From Sulfurimonas sediminis (GTDB lineage Bacteria > Campylobacterota > Campylobacteria > Campylobacterales > Sulfurimonadaceae): a stretch of DNA of 64,000 bases. The translations under genes and the position numbers were made by a program. Within the stretch, counting starts at the first letter, position 1; every line of letters begins with the position of its first letter. The stretch spans positions 1,488,001 to 1,552,000 of the forward strand of contig NZ_CP041235.1 of assembly GCF_014905115.1 (NCBI RefSeq). Reading direction: 5' to 3'. Below the pieces are notes generated by a model, which was given only the letters and a program-made list of their open reading frames with translations, made no database searches and had not been told where the DNA came from. Of this stretch, positions 30,368 to 39,392 are shown in pieces.

Positions 30368-31681
30368 TTATACTTTTGTATAAAGCCACTCTCTTTTAGA
30401 GTACAAGTACCGGTATATGATGCCTTTTATCAAAGTTTCTATATTCATAATAGCAAAAATCACAACAACTCCATAGCCCATATGATAAGCTATATAGGAA
30501 GGAATCACACGAAAAAGCCATAAAGAAGAGACATTGACTTTGAGGGTGGTTTTTGTGGCACCGGCTCCTCGAAGTGCTGCGGAATAAACAAACATAATTG
30601 CAAGCGGAATCTGTGCCAAGCCTACCAGTATCAGATACTTTGAAGCAACTGCAATCGTCAGAGCGTCTTTTGTAAAAAAACTGACAAGAAACTCCGGAAA
30701 AAGTATCATAATCAGCCCGACACTTCCCATAAATACATAAGCAATCCGTCCGGAAATTATCCCCATATTATAGGCTTTGTCAAAATCTTTTTTACCAATA
30801 TTTTGCCCGACCAGTGCCATTGCGGCGATAGCAAAACCAAAACCGGGCATAAAGGCAATGCCCTCAACCCGGAGTCCTACCTGATAACCTGCAAGTTCTG
30901 CCGTTCCATACGCAGTGATGATGGAGACAAAAACCAAAAAACTCATACTCGATATACCACGGTCAAGCGCCGCACTCCAACCGACTTTTAGAACTCTTTT
31001 GACATCTTTGATTCGCACAATCGGGATAAAATCCAGGCTCGAATTCATCTTTTTTATAAATATATAGTAGGCAACAACATTAAATATATAAGAGATGACT
31101 GTCGCAATAGCCGCACCTTCTATGCCCCTGGCTTCAAATCCAAAATGCCCAAATATCAATACATAATTTAAAAAAGCATTCAAAGCAGCAGAAAAAAGTT
31201 TGATATACAAAGAACTTTTTGTATCTCCCGCGGCACTCAGAGCATTATAAAGCAGGTTGTCCAAAAATATCACGACAATGCCGAGTGATAAAACTTTAAA
31301 GTAGATACTGCCCTGCTCTACAACGGCAGGTGTTGCCCCCATCCAGCTGTAAAAATGCGTGCTGCCGAAATAACCCCCTATCGTGACAAAAAAAGCCAAA
31401 ATTACGGCAAGAATGACAAGCGAAAAGAGAAGTGCCGAGGCTCTTTTTTTTCTGCCCTGCCCAATAAATCGAGATATAAGTGCATTGCCGCCTATGACAT
31501 ACAGCGTCATCAACACATTGATTATCATCATAAACTGCATACTCATACCGACAGCTGCAAGTGCCGCAACACTCACGGTTCCCACCATCAGCATATCTAT
31601 AAGCACCTGTAAAATATCTACAAGGTGTTTGAGCGCTGCAGGAAAGGCAAGGGAGAGAACTTTTTTAGTATCCGGTGAAAT
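30368..31681 (-). CDS. MATE family multidrug/cation antiporter
   Basis: About 437 residues and 12 membrane segments in two similar halves, with LIDMLMVGTVSVAALAAVGM and the corresponding GLRVEGIAFMPGFGFAIAAMALVGQN. It probably extrudes drugs or cations against H+ or Na+. The first recognised start (GTG, 31606) would remove 25 residues of a typical family N-terminus (SPDTKKVLSLAFPAALKHLV). That stretch is open and in frame, but its only plausible start is ATT at 31681, which shares one base with the stop of the gene upstream (TAATT), like the TAATG junctions elsewhere here. The start stays uncertain. Confidence 0.85.
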   Translation of the reverse strand: MSPDTKKVLSLAFPAALKHLVDILQVLIDMLMVGTVSVAALAAVGMSMQFMMIINVLMTLYVIGGNALISRFIGQGRKKRASALLFSLVILAVILAFFVTIGGYFGSTHFYSWMGATPAVVEQGSIYFKVLSLGIVVIFLDNLLYNALSAAGDTKSSLYIKLFSAALNAFLNYVLIFGHFGFEARGIEGAAIATVISYIFNVVAYYIFIKKMNSSLDFIPIVRIKDVKRVLKVGWSAALDRGISSMSFLVFVSIITAYGTAELAGYQVGLRVEGIAFMPGFGFAIAAMALVGQNIGKKDFDKAYNMGIISGRIAYVFMGSVGLIMILFPEFLVSFFTKDALTIAVASKYLILVGLAQIPLAIMFVYSAALRGAGATKTTLKVNVSSLWLFRVIPSYIAYHMGYGVVVIFAIMNIETLIKGIIYRYLYSKREWLYTKV

Positions 31682-31953
31682 TATTTTTGAAAAAATTGTG
31701 CTACCTCTTGCATCGTTTCTATCAGTGCCTCTTTTGTATCAAACTCCAAAACTTTTTTATCTCTTTGGTTTTCTCCCGGCGGTGTATAATCAAATACCAG
31801 CACATAGTTTATGAGTTTTACCTTATCACCGTATAAGTCAAACCATTCCAAACTCATTTCGGCAATTTCACTCTGCATATCAATGACAACTGCCCCATAC
31901 AGACGTGTCAAATTCTCCAAACTGATCTCACCCTCTTTTGATTTGTAAATCAT
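31681..31953 (-). CDS. Conserved-looking small protein of unknown function
   Basis: 90 residues, soluble, acidic, no signal. It has an alpha/beta look: EISLENLTRLYGAVVIDMQ, then SLEWFDLYGDKVKLINYVLVFDY, and a C-terminal helix. I recognise no family. It overlaps the small membrane protein gene by four bases and meets the MATE gene with a one-base overlap, so it is translated as part of the MFS-to-MATE operon. Confidence 0.6.
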   Translation of the reverse strand: MIYKSKEGEISLENLTRLYGAVVIDMQSEIAEMSLEWFDLYGDKVKLINYVLVFDYTPPGENQRDKKVLEFDTKEALIETMQEVAQFFQK

Positions 31954-32195
31954 TCTTCTCCCTTGTCTAAACTTTTTTCCATTTCACCGTTTTTCATTTT
32001 CAAATATGCCAAAAATCCGAATATCGTGCCTGTTACAATAAAACCTGCACCAATCACATCCTCTTTTTGCACTGCCATTATTATCCAGCAGATATCGGCA
32101 AAAAGATAGACAATCACTGCCTGATAAATCTTTCCTTTATAGGTAAGATACGCACCAATGTTTAACAATAAGCCGCCAAGTATTGCAAAACTCAT
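31950..32195 (-). CDS. Small integral membrane protein of unknown function
   Basis: 81 residues with three predicted membrane helices (about 2-17, 24-42, 46-65) and a charged C-terminal tail (KMKNGEMEKSLDKGEE). No family recognised. It overlaps the MFS gene upstream and the 90-residue gene downstream by four bases each (ATGA-type junctions). Such coupling suggests it is made in fixed ratio with the transporters. Confidence 0.6.
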   Translation of the reverse strand: MSFAILGGLLLNIGAYLTYKGKIYQAVIVYLFADICWIIMAVQKEDVIGAGFIVTGTIFGFLAYLKMKNGEMEKSLDKGEE

Positions 32196-33400
32196 AATGA
32201 AATCTCTTTTATTTTTTGACTTTTAAGTACATATTTATAGTAAATAGCGCCAACAAAAAAACCGCTGCCAATTATAGCCGTAATTGCCTCTAAAGAAAAT
32301 GAATGTGCTGCCAAAAAGCCAATCATATACGAAGTAAAAGCTGCCGAAGACAAAAACAGCATGTCATTATAGGCAACAATCCGTCCATAGTATTTTTTTT
32401 CTATATTTTTTTGCAAAAGCGTATAACTGTAAGACCATAAAGTCGTTGTAAAAAAACCGACAAGCACGCTCGCTGCCAAAGAAAGATAAAAATTATGCAT
32501 CAAAAAAGCCCATATCCAGACAGCTGTTCCCTGGGCTATAAATACATAAACAAGCCTTGTGTTGTTAATCCATTTTCCAATATATACCGGACCGATGACA
32601 AGACCTACGGCACGAGCCGAGTGCAGTAGTCCAAGAGCCAGTGAAGCCGCGATAAAAGAGGCATAATACTCATCGACCATCAAGGCCACCAAAGCATCAA
32701 ATGCTGTCAGTCCGACAAAAGAGTGGATAATCATCAGATGAAGAGCTTTTGGTGTTCTTTTGAGATAAACAAAAGTCTCCTGCATCATTCTAAAAATATT
32801 TTCTTCAATTTTCAGTATTTCTATTTTAATTTCTGTATAAAAGAGCAGCCAAAAAGCTATAAAAAACATCAATCCGTCAAGCAAAAAGGCCGTTTTTATA
32901 CCAAACCAATAGACAACAAAACCGCTTACTGCCATTCCCAGTGTATATGAAAACGACCAGATAATAGAGTGCAGTTCATTAGCACGCTGCAATTTGCTCC
33001 CATGCAGGATTTTTGGCAAAAGTGACATCTCTGTCGTAAAATAGAATGAAGCTGCTGCCATTTTAAAAAATATCAGTACATACAAAAGCAACAAGTCCGA
33101 AACCTCTGTCACAAATATCAAAGAAACAGTAGCGACTATTTCCACTGTTATAAGCAGCAGCATTAGTTTCTTGGGATTCATCCTGTCTATAACAGGACCC
33201 GAATACGGAGCCTGTAAAACACCGGCAAAAAAGTTCAGCATTGCTACAAAACCGACAACAGAGGCGGATACATGTAACTCAATAAGCAGAGTATAAATAG
33301 CAACATTGGAAAACCAGGCCCCAAAATAAGAAATCAGCTGAATTGTCGAAAGCTGTCTTAATACTTTCTCTTCTTTGAGTAATTTTATATATTCTTTCAT
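32192..33400 (-). CDS. MFS transporter (enterobactin-exporter-like)
   Basis: 402 residues with 12 transmembrane segments. The loop 2-3 signature appears as GPVIDRMNPKKLMLLL, a variant of the MFS motif DRxxRK. Its closest look-alike in layout is the EntS-type drug/siderophore exporter subgroup. Substrate unknown; no siderophore genes are near. It is first in a four-gene overlapping operon with two small proteins and a MATE antiporter. A near-copy of the palindrome is at 33268. Confidence 0.82.
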   Translation of the reverse strand: MKEYIKLLKEEKVLRQLSTIQLISYFGAWFSNVAIYTLLIELHVSASVVGFVAMLNFFAGVLQAPYSGPVIDRMNPKKLMLLLITVEIVATVSLIFVTEVSDLLLLYVLIFFKMAAASFYFTTEMSLLPKILHGSKLQRANELHSIIWSFSYTLGMAVSGFVVYWFGIKTAFLLDGLMFFIAFWLLFYTEIKIEILKIEENIFRMMQETFVYLKRTPKALHLMIIHSFVGLTAFDALVALMVDEYYASFIAASLALGLLHSARAVGLVIGPVYIGKWINNTRLVYVFIAQGTAVWIWAFLMHNFYLSLAASVLVGFFTTTLWSYSYTLLQKNIEKKYYGRIVAYNDMLFLSSAAFTSYMIGFLAAHSFSLEAITAIIGSGFFVGAIYYKYVLKSQKIKEISL

Positions 33401-33456
33401 AAATGCAAGATTATCATAAATTTTTTAGGATAAACAAAAAAAATTCAAATATTTTC

Positions 33457-33483
33457 TAAAGTAATTAAACTATTAGTCGATTT
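33457..33483 (+). promoter_or_regulatory. Sigma-28 (FliA) promoter for flaG
   Basis: TAAAGTAA (33457-33464), exactly 11 bases, then GTCGATTT (33476-33483). The E. coli FliA consensus is TAAAGTTT-N11-GCCGATAA. Spacing is exact and the core TAAAG and CGAT match. The ATG of flaG is 38 bases downstream, behind an AAGAGGAG ribosome-binding site. FlaG genes are sigma-28 targets in related bacteria. Confidence 0.75.
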
Positions 33484-33520
33484 TGTCATTAACAATTATA
33501 CTTTATAAGAGGAGTATGTC

Positions 33521-33922
33521 ATGGATGGCATTGCAAATGTTGCAAGACAGCAACAGTCACAGGTAGGTTCGGCAGAAATACAGGGAAGATCACAAAATCA
33601 GACACAGCAGGTACAGCAGACAGCACAGACAAGAACAAAACAGGCTGATGTTGTCAAAGAGATGCAAAATGACGCAACTGATAGTACAAAAAAGACAGAT
33701 TCTCAAAAAGATGTTGAAAATCTGGTAGAGGAGCTCAATAATGCATTATCTCCACTCAATACAAGTATAAAATTTGGAGTAGACAAGAATGACATCTTTT
33801 ATGTAGCAGCGATAGATACAAAAACAAATACCATTATTCGAAGATTTCCTGCAGAACAGGCACATGATTTTCTTCCAAAAATGCAAGAGGTCAGCGGAAT
33901 TTTATTTGATTCCAAAGGGTAA
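33521..33922 (+). CDS. flaG: FlaG family flagellar protein
   Basis: 133 residues. The first 70 are Gln/Thr-rich and low complexity. The C-terminal FlaG domain (about 68-130) has VEELNNALSPLNTSIKFGVDKND and IIRRFPAEQAHDFLPKMQEVSGILFDSKG, the family's DxxTxEVIRxIP-like part. FlaG tunes filament length in related bacteria. It stands alone here, with no fliD or fliS after it, under its own sigma-28 promoter. Confidence 0.87.
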   Translation: MDGIANVARQQQSQVGSAEIQGRSQNQTQQVQQTAQTRTKQADVVKEMQNDATDSTKKTDSQKDVENLVEELNNALSPLNTSIKFGVDKNDIFYVAAIDTKTNTIIRRFPAEQAHDFLPKMQEVSGILFDSKG

Positions 33923-34045
33923 AGTGTACTTCACAAAGTACTGCATTTACTCTTGAACCTTCTTTACATGTAAACACACCTTTACTAAGTTTTATTAAAA
34001 CGAACAAATACAAAATTCATAAGCAACTTCTCACCTATTTTTCGT

Positions 34046-34051
34046 TATAAT
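34046..34051 (+). promoter_or_regulatory. Candidate -10 box for argG
   Basis: TATAAT lies 35 bases before the argG ATG at 34086, in the 163-bp gap after flaG. The gap also has the only intergenic copy of TTACATGTAA (33964-33973). I see no ArgR box and no clear terminator hairpin. Confidence 0.5.
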
Positions 34052-34085
34052 CGCGGTAATTATTTTATTATCAAAGGTTTTTTAC

Positions 34086-35309
34086 ATGAAAAAAAGTGTT
34101 AAAAAAGTTGTTTTGGCATACTCTGGCGGACTTGATACCAGTGTTATACTCAAATGGCTGCAAGACGAATACAAATGCGAAGTTGTTACTTTTACAGCAG
34201 ATTTAGGACAAGGCGAAGAACTTGAACCTGCACGCGCAAAAGCACTTGAACTTGGCATCAAACCTGAGAATATTTTTATTGATGATTTACGCGAAGAGTT
34301 TGTAAGAGATTTTGTTTTCCCGATGTTTCGTGCCAATGCTATTTATGAGGGAGAATATCTTTTAGGGACATCCATTGCCCGTCCTTTGATTGCAAAACGT
34401 CAGGCAGAAATTGCAAAAATCACCGGTGCCGACGGTGTAGCTCATGGGGCAACAGGAAAAGGAAACGATCAGGTCCGTTTTGAAATGGGTTATTTAGGGC
34501 AAGATTCAACACTGACTATCATCGCTCCTTGGCGTGAATGGGACTTGAATTCTCGTGAAAAACTTTTGGCCTATGCGGCGGAGCATGGTATACAGATTGA
34601 GAAAAAAGGAAAAAAATCTCCTTACTCAATGGATGCCAACCTGCTGCATATCTCTTATGAAGGCGGGATTTTGGAAGACCCTGCAGCAGAACCGGAAGAG
34701 TCAATGTGGCTGTGGACAACTTCACCCCAAAAAGCACCAGATACTCCCGAATATATAGAAATCGAATACAAAAACGGTGACCCGATTGCACTCAACGGAG
34801 AAAAACTCTCACCGGCCACAATGCTACAGACACTCAACGAATATGGAAACAAACACGGAATTGGTCGTGTTGACATCGTTGAAAACCGTTTTGTCGGTAT
34901 GAAAGCCCGCGGATGTTATGAAACTCCGGGCGGAACAATTATGCTTAAAGCTCACAGAGCAATAGAATCCATCACCCTTGACCGTGAAGCAGCACACCTT
35001 AAAGATGAAATGATGCCTCGTTATGCAAAACTCATTTATAACGGTTTTTGGTTTGCACCTGAGCGTGAAATGCTTCAAGCTGCCATCGATCAAACACAAA
35101 AATGGGTAGAAGGCACAGTACGATTAAAACTCTACAAAGGAAATGTTACAGTTGTGGGAAGAAATTCTGATGTCTCCCTTTTCAACCCTGAATATTCCAC
35201 TTTTGAAGAAGATGAAGTTTACAATCAAAAAGATGCAGAAGGTTTTATAAAACTCAACGCATTACGTTTTATCATTGAAGGTAAAGCAAGAAACAAATTT
35301 AAAAAATAA
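34086..35309 (+). CDS. argG: Argininosuccinate synthase
   Basis: 407 residues. ArgG joins citrulline and aspartate using ATP. The PP-loop is in [28 protein letters not shown] and [17 protein letters not shown] fit the family. It follows flaG but has its own -10 box. Two more genes, the FTR-rhodanese fusion and rplI, follow on the same strand with short gaps of 15 and 20 bases, so they may share its transcript. Confidence 0.97.
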   Translation: MKKSVKKVVLAYSGGLDTSVILKWLQDEYKCEVVTFTADLGQGEELEPARAKALELGIKPENIFIDDLREEFVRDFVFPMFRANAIYEGEYLLGTSIARPLIAKRQAEIAKITGADGVAHGATGKGNDQVRFEMGYLGQDSTLTIIAPWREWDLNSREKLLAYAAEHGIQIEKKGKKSPYSMDANLLHISYEGGILEDPAAEPEESMWLWTTSPQKAPDTPEYIEIEYKNGDPIALNGEKLSPATMLQTLNEYGNKHGIGRVDIVENRFVGMKARGCYETPGGTIMLKAHRAIESITLDREAAHLKDEMMPRYAKLIYNGFWFAPEREMLQAAIDQTQKWVEGTVRLKLYKGNVTVVGRNSDVSLFNPEYSTFEEDEVYNQKDAEGFIKLNALRFIIEGKARNKFKK

Positions 35310-35324
35310 CTAAAGGAACGATAG

Positions 35325-36062
35325 ATGAGTATAATAAAAATTGATATGAATTCACCGGAATTTCAGGCGGAACTTGAAAAAACAATCAAATTTACAGACA
35401 AGGTCAATGCACAGTTCGGTTGGGTCTACAACCCGCAAGAAGAAGTGAACGAAGGCGTACAGATGGGCCTTGCACGAAACAAAATGATGTACAAAAAAAG
35501 ATTTTGTCCCTGTTTTATGGTTGAAGAAGTTGATGGAAAGCCAAGAAGTGTTGATGACAGAATCTGTCCTTGTAAACCTGCCATTGAAAAAGAGATTCCG
35601 GAGGGTGGAGTATGTCACTGTGGAATTTTCTGTACTCCTGAATTTGCTGAGAAAAAGCGTATTGAACTCGGTATGGAAGAGGCCGCACACAGTCACTCAA
35701 GAGGACTGACAAAAGAAGAGTGCGAAATACTTGTTAACAAAGACGAACTTGACGGAGATGAGCTTGTATCCCTTTTAGAAGCACGTGATCTTAAAATGGT
35801 TGATTTTAAGCTTGTAGATGTACGCGAGTACATGGAATGGCAGATGGGACACATTAAAGGTGCGGACAAACTGGTACCGACAAGTTCATTTTTTCAAACA
35901 TGGGAAGAAACAAACTACGGTAAAAATGAAAACATCATACTCTACTGCCATGTAGGAAGCCGTTCTGCGCATGTTGCAAGAATTCTTACAGACAACGGTT
36001 ATACAAAAATCGGAAACTTAACAAATGGTATTGTTGCCTATCCGGGTGAAATAGAAAGATAA
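35325..36062 (+). CDS. Ferredoxin:thioredoxin reductase catalytic domain fused to rhodanese
   Basis: 245 residues in two parts. Residues about 1-125 match the catalytic beta subunit of ferredoxin:thioredoxin reductase: CPC at 62-64, CPC near 83, and CHCGIFC near 97, which together hold the 4Fe-4S cluster and the redox disulfide. Residues about 150-245 are a rhodanese domain with the active-site loop CHVGSRS. FTR passes electrons from ferredoxin to thioredoxin-type disulfides; rhodanese moves sulfane sulfur. The fusion suggests ferredoxin-driven reduction of a persulfide or disulfide. No partner FTR alpha subunit is near, as in FTRs outside plants. Confidence 0.85.
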   Translation: MSIIKIDMNSPEFQAELEKTIKFTDKVNAQFGWVYNPQEEVNEGVQMGLARNKMMYKKRFCPCFMVEEVDGKPRSVDDRICPCKPAIEKEIPEGGVCHCGIFCTPEFAEKKRIELGMEEAAHSHSRGLTKEECEILVNKDELDGDELVSLLEARDLKMVDFKLVDVREYMEWQMGHIKGADKLVPTSSFFQTWEETNYGKNENIILYCHVGSRSAHVARILTDNGYTKIGNLTNGIVAYPGEIER

Positions 36063-36082
36063 AATAAAACTAGGAATAATCT

Positions 36083-36529
36083 ATGAAAGTATTATTAATT
36101 AAAGATGTAAAAAGTTTAGGAAAAGCCGGTGAAGTCAAAGAGGTCAAACCGGGTTATGGTCAAAACTTTTTAATTAAAAAAGGTTTTGCCAAACCTGCAA
36201 CACCTGAGATTATTGCTGAACATGAGGCAGAAATCAAAAGAAAAGAAGAAGAAGAAAAAGCTGAAATAGCAAGACTCAAACAGATTGCAGAAAAACTTGA
36301 TAAACTCGAAGTTATCATTACTAAAAAAGTAGGTAACAATGGTCATCTTTTCGGAGCTATAACCAAAGAAGAAGTTGCCAATGCACTCAAAGAACAGCAT
36401 AGCATAGAGATAGACAAAAAAGCTATTACCGACAAAGCCGTCATCAAAACAATCGGTGAGCATGACTTAGATTTAAAACTCGGCCATGGAATTCATGCAA
36501 AACTTCATGTCGATGTACAGGGAGAGTAA
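36083..36529 (+). CDS. rplI: 50S ribosomal protein bL9
   Basis: 148 residues. The N-terminal domain MKVLLIKDVKSLGKAGEVKEVKPGYGQNFLIKKG is the bL9 signature, followed by a long charged helix (about 45-75) and the C-terminal RNA-binding domain (GNNGHLFGAITKEEV). bL9 helps hold the reading frame. Seven bases separate it from hslV. Confidence 0.97.
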   Translation: MKVLLIKDVKSLGKAGEVKEVKPGYGQNFLIKKGFAKPATPEIIAEHEAEIKRKEEEEKAEIARLKQIAEKLDKLEVIITKKVGNNGHLFGAITKEEVANALKEQHSIEIDKKAITDKAVIKTIGEHDLDLKLGHGIHAKLHVDVQGE

Positions 36530-36535
36530 GAATTA

Positions 36536-37081
36536 ATGTTTGATGCTACTACTATACTGGCCTACAAAGGCAAAAATAAAGCCGTTATCGGTGGTGATGG
36601 CCAAGTCACCTTTGGAGACAGCGTTTTAAAGGGCAATGCAACAAAAATTCGTACACTACACCATGGTAAAATCCTCGCAGGATTTGCCGGAAGTACTGCT
36701 GATGCTTTTAATCTGTTTGATATGTTTGAAGAATTTTTAGAAAATAAAAAAGGAGATTTACTCAAATCTGTTGTTGAGTTTTCTAAGGCTTGGAGAAAAG
36801 ACAAAGTGCTGCGTCGTCTTGAGGCTATGATGATCGTTTTGAACAACGAGCACATATTTATTTTGACAGGAAACGGTGATGTGGTTGAGCCCGAAGACGG
36901 ACAAATTGCTTCTATAGGAAGCGGAGGCAACTTTGCCATTTCGGCTGCACGTGCATTAAAAAAGCACGCTTCATTGGATGAAGAGGAACTTGTCAAAGAG
37001 TCTTTACATGTAGCGGCAGATCTTTGTATATACACCAATCATAATATCAAAACATTGATACTAGATGGAGAAAAAGAGTGA
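36536..37081 (+). CDS. hslV: ATP-dependent protease subunit HslV
   Basis: 181 residues, Ntn-hydrolase of the HslUV (ClpYQ) protease. The catalytic Thr is within [12 protein letters not shown]. Three residues (Phe-Asp-Ala) lie between the initiator Met and the TT pair, so a short propeptide must be removed; E. coli HslV starts [17 protein letters not shown] and the C-terminal ICIYTN-like [10 protein letters not shown] are typical. A near-palindrome copy is at 37014. The stop overlaps the GTG start of hslU by four bases. Confidence 0.95.
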   Translation: MFDATTILAYKGKNKAVIGGDGQVTFGDSVLKGNATKIRTLHHGKILAGFAGSTADAFNLFDMFEEFLENKKGDLLKSVVEFSKAWRKDKVLRRLEAMMIVLNNEHIFILTGNGDVVEPEDGQIASIGSGGNFAISAARALKKHASLDEEELVKESLHVAADLCIYTNHNIKTLILDGEKE

Positions 37082-38406
37082 ATTTAACACCAAAAGAAAT
37101 TGTAGAATATCTAGACAACTATGTCATTGCTCAAAAAGATGCAAAAAAAACCATTGCACTTGCTTTGCGAACGCGCTACAGACGTATGCAACTTGATGAT
37201 GAGCTTAAAAATGAAATCACTCCGAAAAATATTTTAATGATTGGTTCAACCGGTGTCGGAAAAACAGAAATATCACGCCGTTTGGCTAAAATGATGAAAG
37301 TACCGTTTATAAAAGTTGAAGCAAGCAAATATACAGAAGTGGGTTTTGTCGGTCGTGATGTAGAATCTATGATTCGTGATCTGGTTGTAAATGCTATCAG
37401 CATTGTCAAAGCGGAACAAGAAGAAGCAAACAAAGACAAAATAGAAAACTACATCATCAATAAAATCACAGAAAAACTGCTCCCTCCCCTTCCTGCCGGT
37501 GCGAGTGATAGCAAAAAAGATGATTATCAACGCCTCTTGGAAGCTATGGAAAAACGTATAGAATCCGGTGAAATGGATGATAAAGTCATAGAACTTGAAA
37601 TAGAAAAACTCAATATCGAATTTAATGATACAAATTTGCCGCCGGAAATGGCGAAAGTGCAAGAGAGTTTTTCCAAAGTCTTTGCCACGATTAACAAAGA
37701 AGACAACAAAAAAGAGGTAACAGTTAAAGATGCCAAAATGCTCCTTCGTCAAGAAGCGACCAACAAACTTCTTGACATGACAAGAGTAAACGCAGAGGCA
37801 TTGAGACGGGCAGAAAACGGAGGGATTATTTTTCTTGATGAGATAGATAAAATTGCACTCAGTGAAAAAAGTCAGGGACGCAATGATCCTTCAAAAGAAG
37901 GAGTCCAGAGAGACCTCTTGCCTATCGTAGAAGGAAGCAGCGTTTCAACAAAATACGGAACAATCAATACCGACCATATTCTCTTCATTGCAGCCGGTGC
38001 TTTTCATGTAAGCAAACCAAGTGATTTGATTCCTGAACTGCAAGGAAGATTTCCTTTGCGTGTTGAACTCGAAGCATTGACAGAAGAAACACTCTATCAA
38101 ATTTTAACAAAAACACAGAACTCTTTACTTAAGCAATACCAAGCACTATTAGGTGTCGAAGGAATGAAGTTAACATTTGAAGATGAAGCGGTAAGAGCTA
38201 TCGCAAAACTTGCACACCGTGCCAATGAAACGGCTGAAGATATCGGTGCAAGACGCCTGCATACTGTGTTGGAGCGGATACTTGAAGATATCAGTTTCAA
38301 TGCAGATGAGTATAAAGGCAAAGAGTTTGTCGTCACAGCAAAACTTGTGCATGAAAAACTCGATAACGCCGTAGAAGATGAAGATTTATCAAGATATATA
38401 CTATAA
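37078..38406 (+). CDS. hslU: ATP-dependent protease ATPase subunit HslU
   Basis: 442 residues, GTG start in GTGA overlap with hslV. AAA+ unfoldase that feeds HslV. Walker A is [13 protein letters not shown], Walker [14 protein letters not shown], and the pore loop GYVG appears as VGFVGRDV. The I-domain (about 110-240) is normal, and the C-terminus ends DLSRYIL, the tail that docks into HslV. Confidence 0.97.
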   Translation: MNLTPKEIVEYLDNYVIAQKDAKKTIALALRTRYRRMQLDDELKNEITPKNILMIGSTGVGKTEISRRLAKMMKVPFIKVEASKYTEVGFVGRDVESMIRDLVVNAISIVKAEQEEANKDKIENYIINKITEKLLPPLPAGASDSKKDDYQRLLEAMEKRIESGEMDDKVIELEIEKLNIEFNDTNLPPEMAKVQESFSKVFATINKEDNKKEVTVKDAKMLLRQEATNKLLDMTRVNAEALRRAENGGIIFLDEIDKIALSEKSQGRNDPSKEGVQRDLLPIVEGSSVSTKYGTINTDHILFIAAGAFHVSKPSDLIPELQGRFPLRVELEALTEETLYQILTKTQNSLLKQYQALLGVEGMKLTFEDEAVRAIAKLAHRANETAEDIGARRLHTVLERILEDISFNADEYKGKEFVVTAKLVHEKLDNAVEDEDLSRYIL

Positions 38407-38413
38407 TAGTCCC

Positions 38414-38481
38414 GTAAAGGAACAAAGTCCCTTTACTCCGCTTACGCCGCTGAGGCGACTGAAGGCAGACACTTGTGTCTG
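38414..38481. repeat. Three consecutive hairpins between hslU and era
   Basis: The 101-bp gap holds three inverted repeats in tandem: GTAAAGG/CCTTTAC (38414-38420 with 38430-38436), CGCC/GGCG (38445-38448 with 38454-38457), and CAGACAC/GTGTCTG (38466-38472 with 38475-38481, exact). The region is more GC-rich than its surroundings. No T-run follows any hairpin, so it is not a clear rho-independent terminator. It could be a repeat element, an mRNA-processing site or part of a small RNA. Confidence 0.5.
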
Positions 38482-38507
38482 TAGAAAATAATTGACAAGG
38501 TTTATAA

Positions 38508-39392
38508 ATGACTAAAGCTGGTTTCGTTTCCTTGATTGGACGTCCGAATGCAGGTAAAAGCACCCTAATGAATTCCCTTTTGGGCGAAAAAATTGCAATG
38601 GTAAGTCAAAAAGCCAATGCAACAAGAAAGCGTTCAAATGCAATCGTTATGCATGAAAATGCACAGATTATTTTTGTTGACACACCCGGTTTGCATGAAA
38701 AAGAAAAAATGCTCAATCAGTTTATGCTTGATGAAGCCCTTAAAGCCATGGGTGATTGTGATTTAATCGTCTATCTTGCACCGGTGACTGACTCAACTGA
38801 GCATTATGAAAGATTTTTAAAAATCAATAACGGACGGGTAAAGCATATTATTGTTTTAAGCAAAATAGATCAGGTTTCGCAAGAAAAGCTTTTTAAATCC
38901 ATTAGTGCCTATAATAAATATGCTGATCACTTTGAAGCACTTATTCCCGTAGCCATTCCTCGTAAGGTAGGTCATAAAGATTTATTGGATACTATTGCAA
39001 AAAACCTGCCGAAATCTCCTTATCTGTATGACCCTGAGGATTTGACAAGTGAACTCGTGCGTGATATATATGCAGGATTTATTCGTGAAGCTATTTTTGA
39101 AAACATCAGTGATGAAGTCCCTTACGAATCGGATGTCATTATTGACTCTATCGAAGAAGAAACAGGCATTGACAGAATTTATGCCACTATAATTATAGAA
39201 AAAGAGTCTCAAAAAGGAATCATTATCGGAAAAGGCGGTGAAGCCGTCAAACGCATAGGAAAATCTGCCCGAGAGAAAATCGAAAGACTCAGTGGGAAAA
39301 AAGCCTATTTGAACCTTCAGGTAACCGTTAAAAAAGGCTGGACAAAAGACAAAAACTTCCTTAAAGAGATAGGATATGACCATGGGCAATAG
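38508..39392 (+). CDS. era: GTPase Era
   Basis: 294 residues. Era binds the 3' end of 16S rRNA in 30S assembly. G1 is GRPNAGKSTLM, G3 DTPGLHE, G4 LSKIDQ, and the C-terminal KH domain has GIIIGKGGEAVKRIG. An AAGG ribosome-binding site precedes the ATG. The 3' end overlaps the L,D-peptidase gene. Confidence 0.97.
   Translation: MTKAGFVSLIGRPNAGKSTLMNSLLGEKIAMVSQKANATRKRSNAIVMHENAQIIFVDTPGLHEKEKMLNQFMLDEALKAMGDCDLIVYLAPVTDSTEHYERFLKINNGRVKHIIVLSKIDQVSQEKLFKSISAYNKYADHFEALIPVAIPRKVGHKDLLDTIAKNLPKSPYLYDPEDLTSELVRDIYAGFIREAIFENISDEVPYESDVIIDSIEEETGIDRIYATIIIEKESQKGIIIGKGGEAVKRIGKSAREKIERLSGKKAYLNLQVTVKKGWTKDKNFLKEIGYDHGQ

Noticed and set aside
36562-37038. 158-codon open frame on minus, opposite hslV
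   Set aside because: Ser/Pro-rich complement of an HslV frame; no support.
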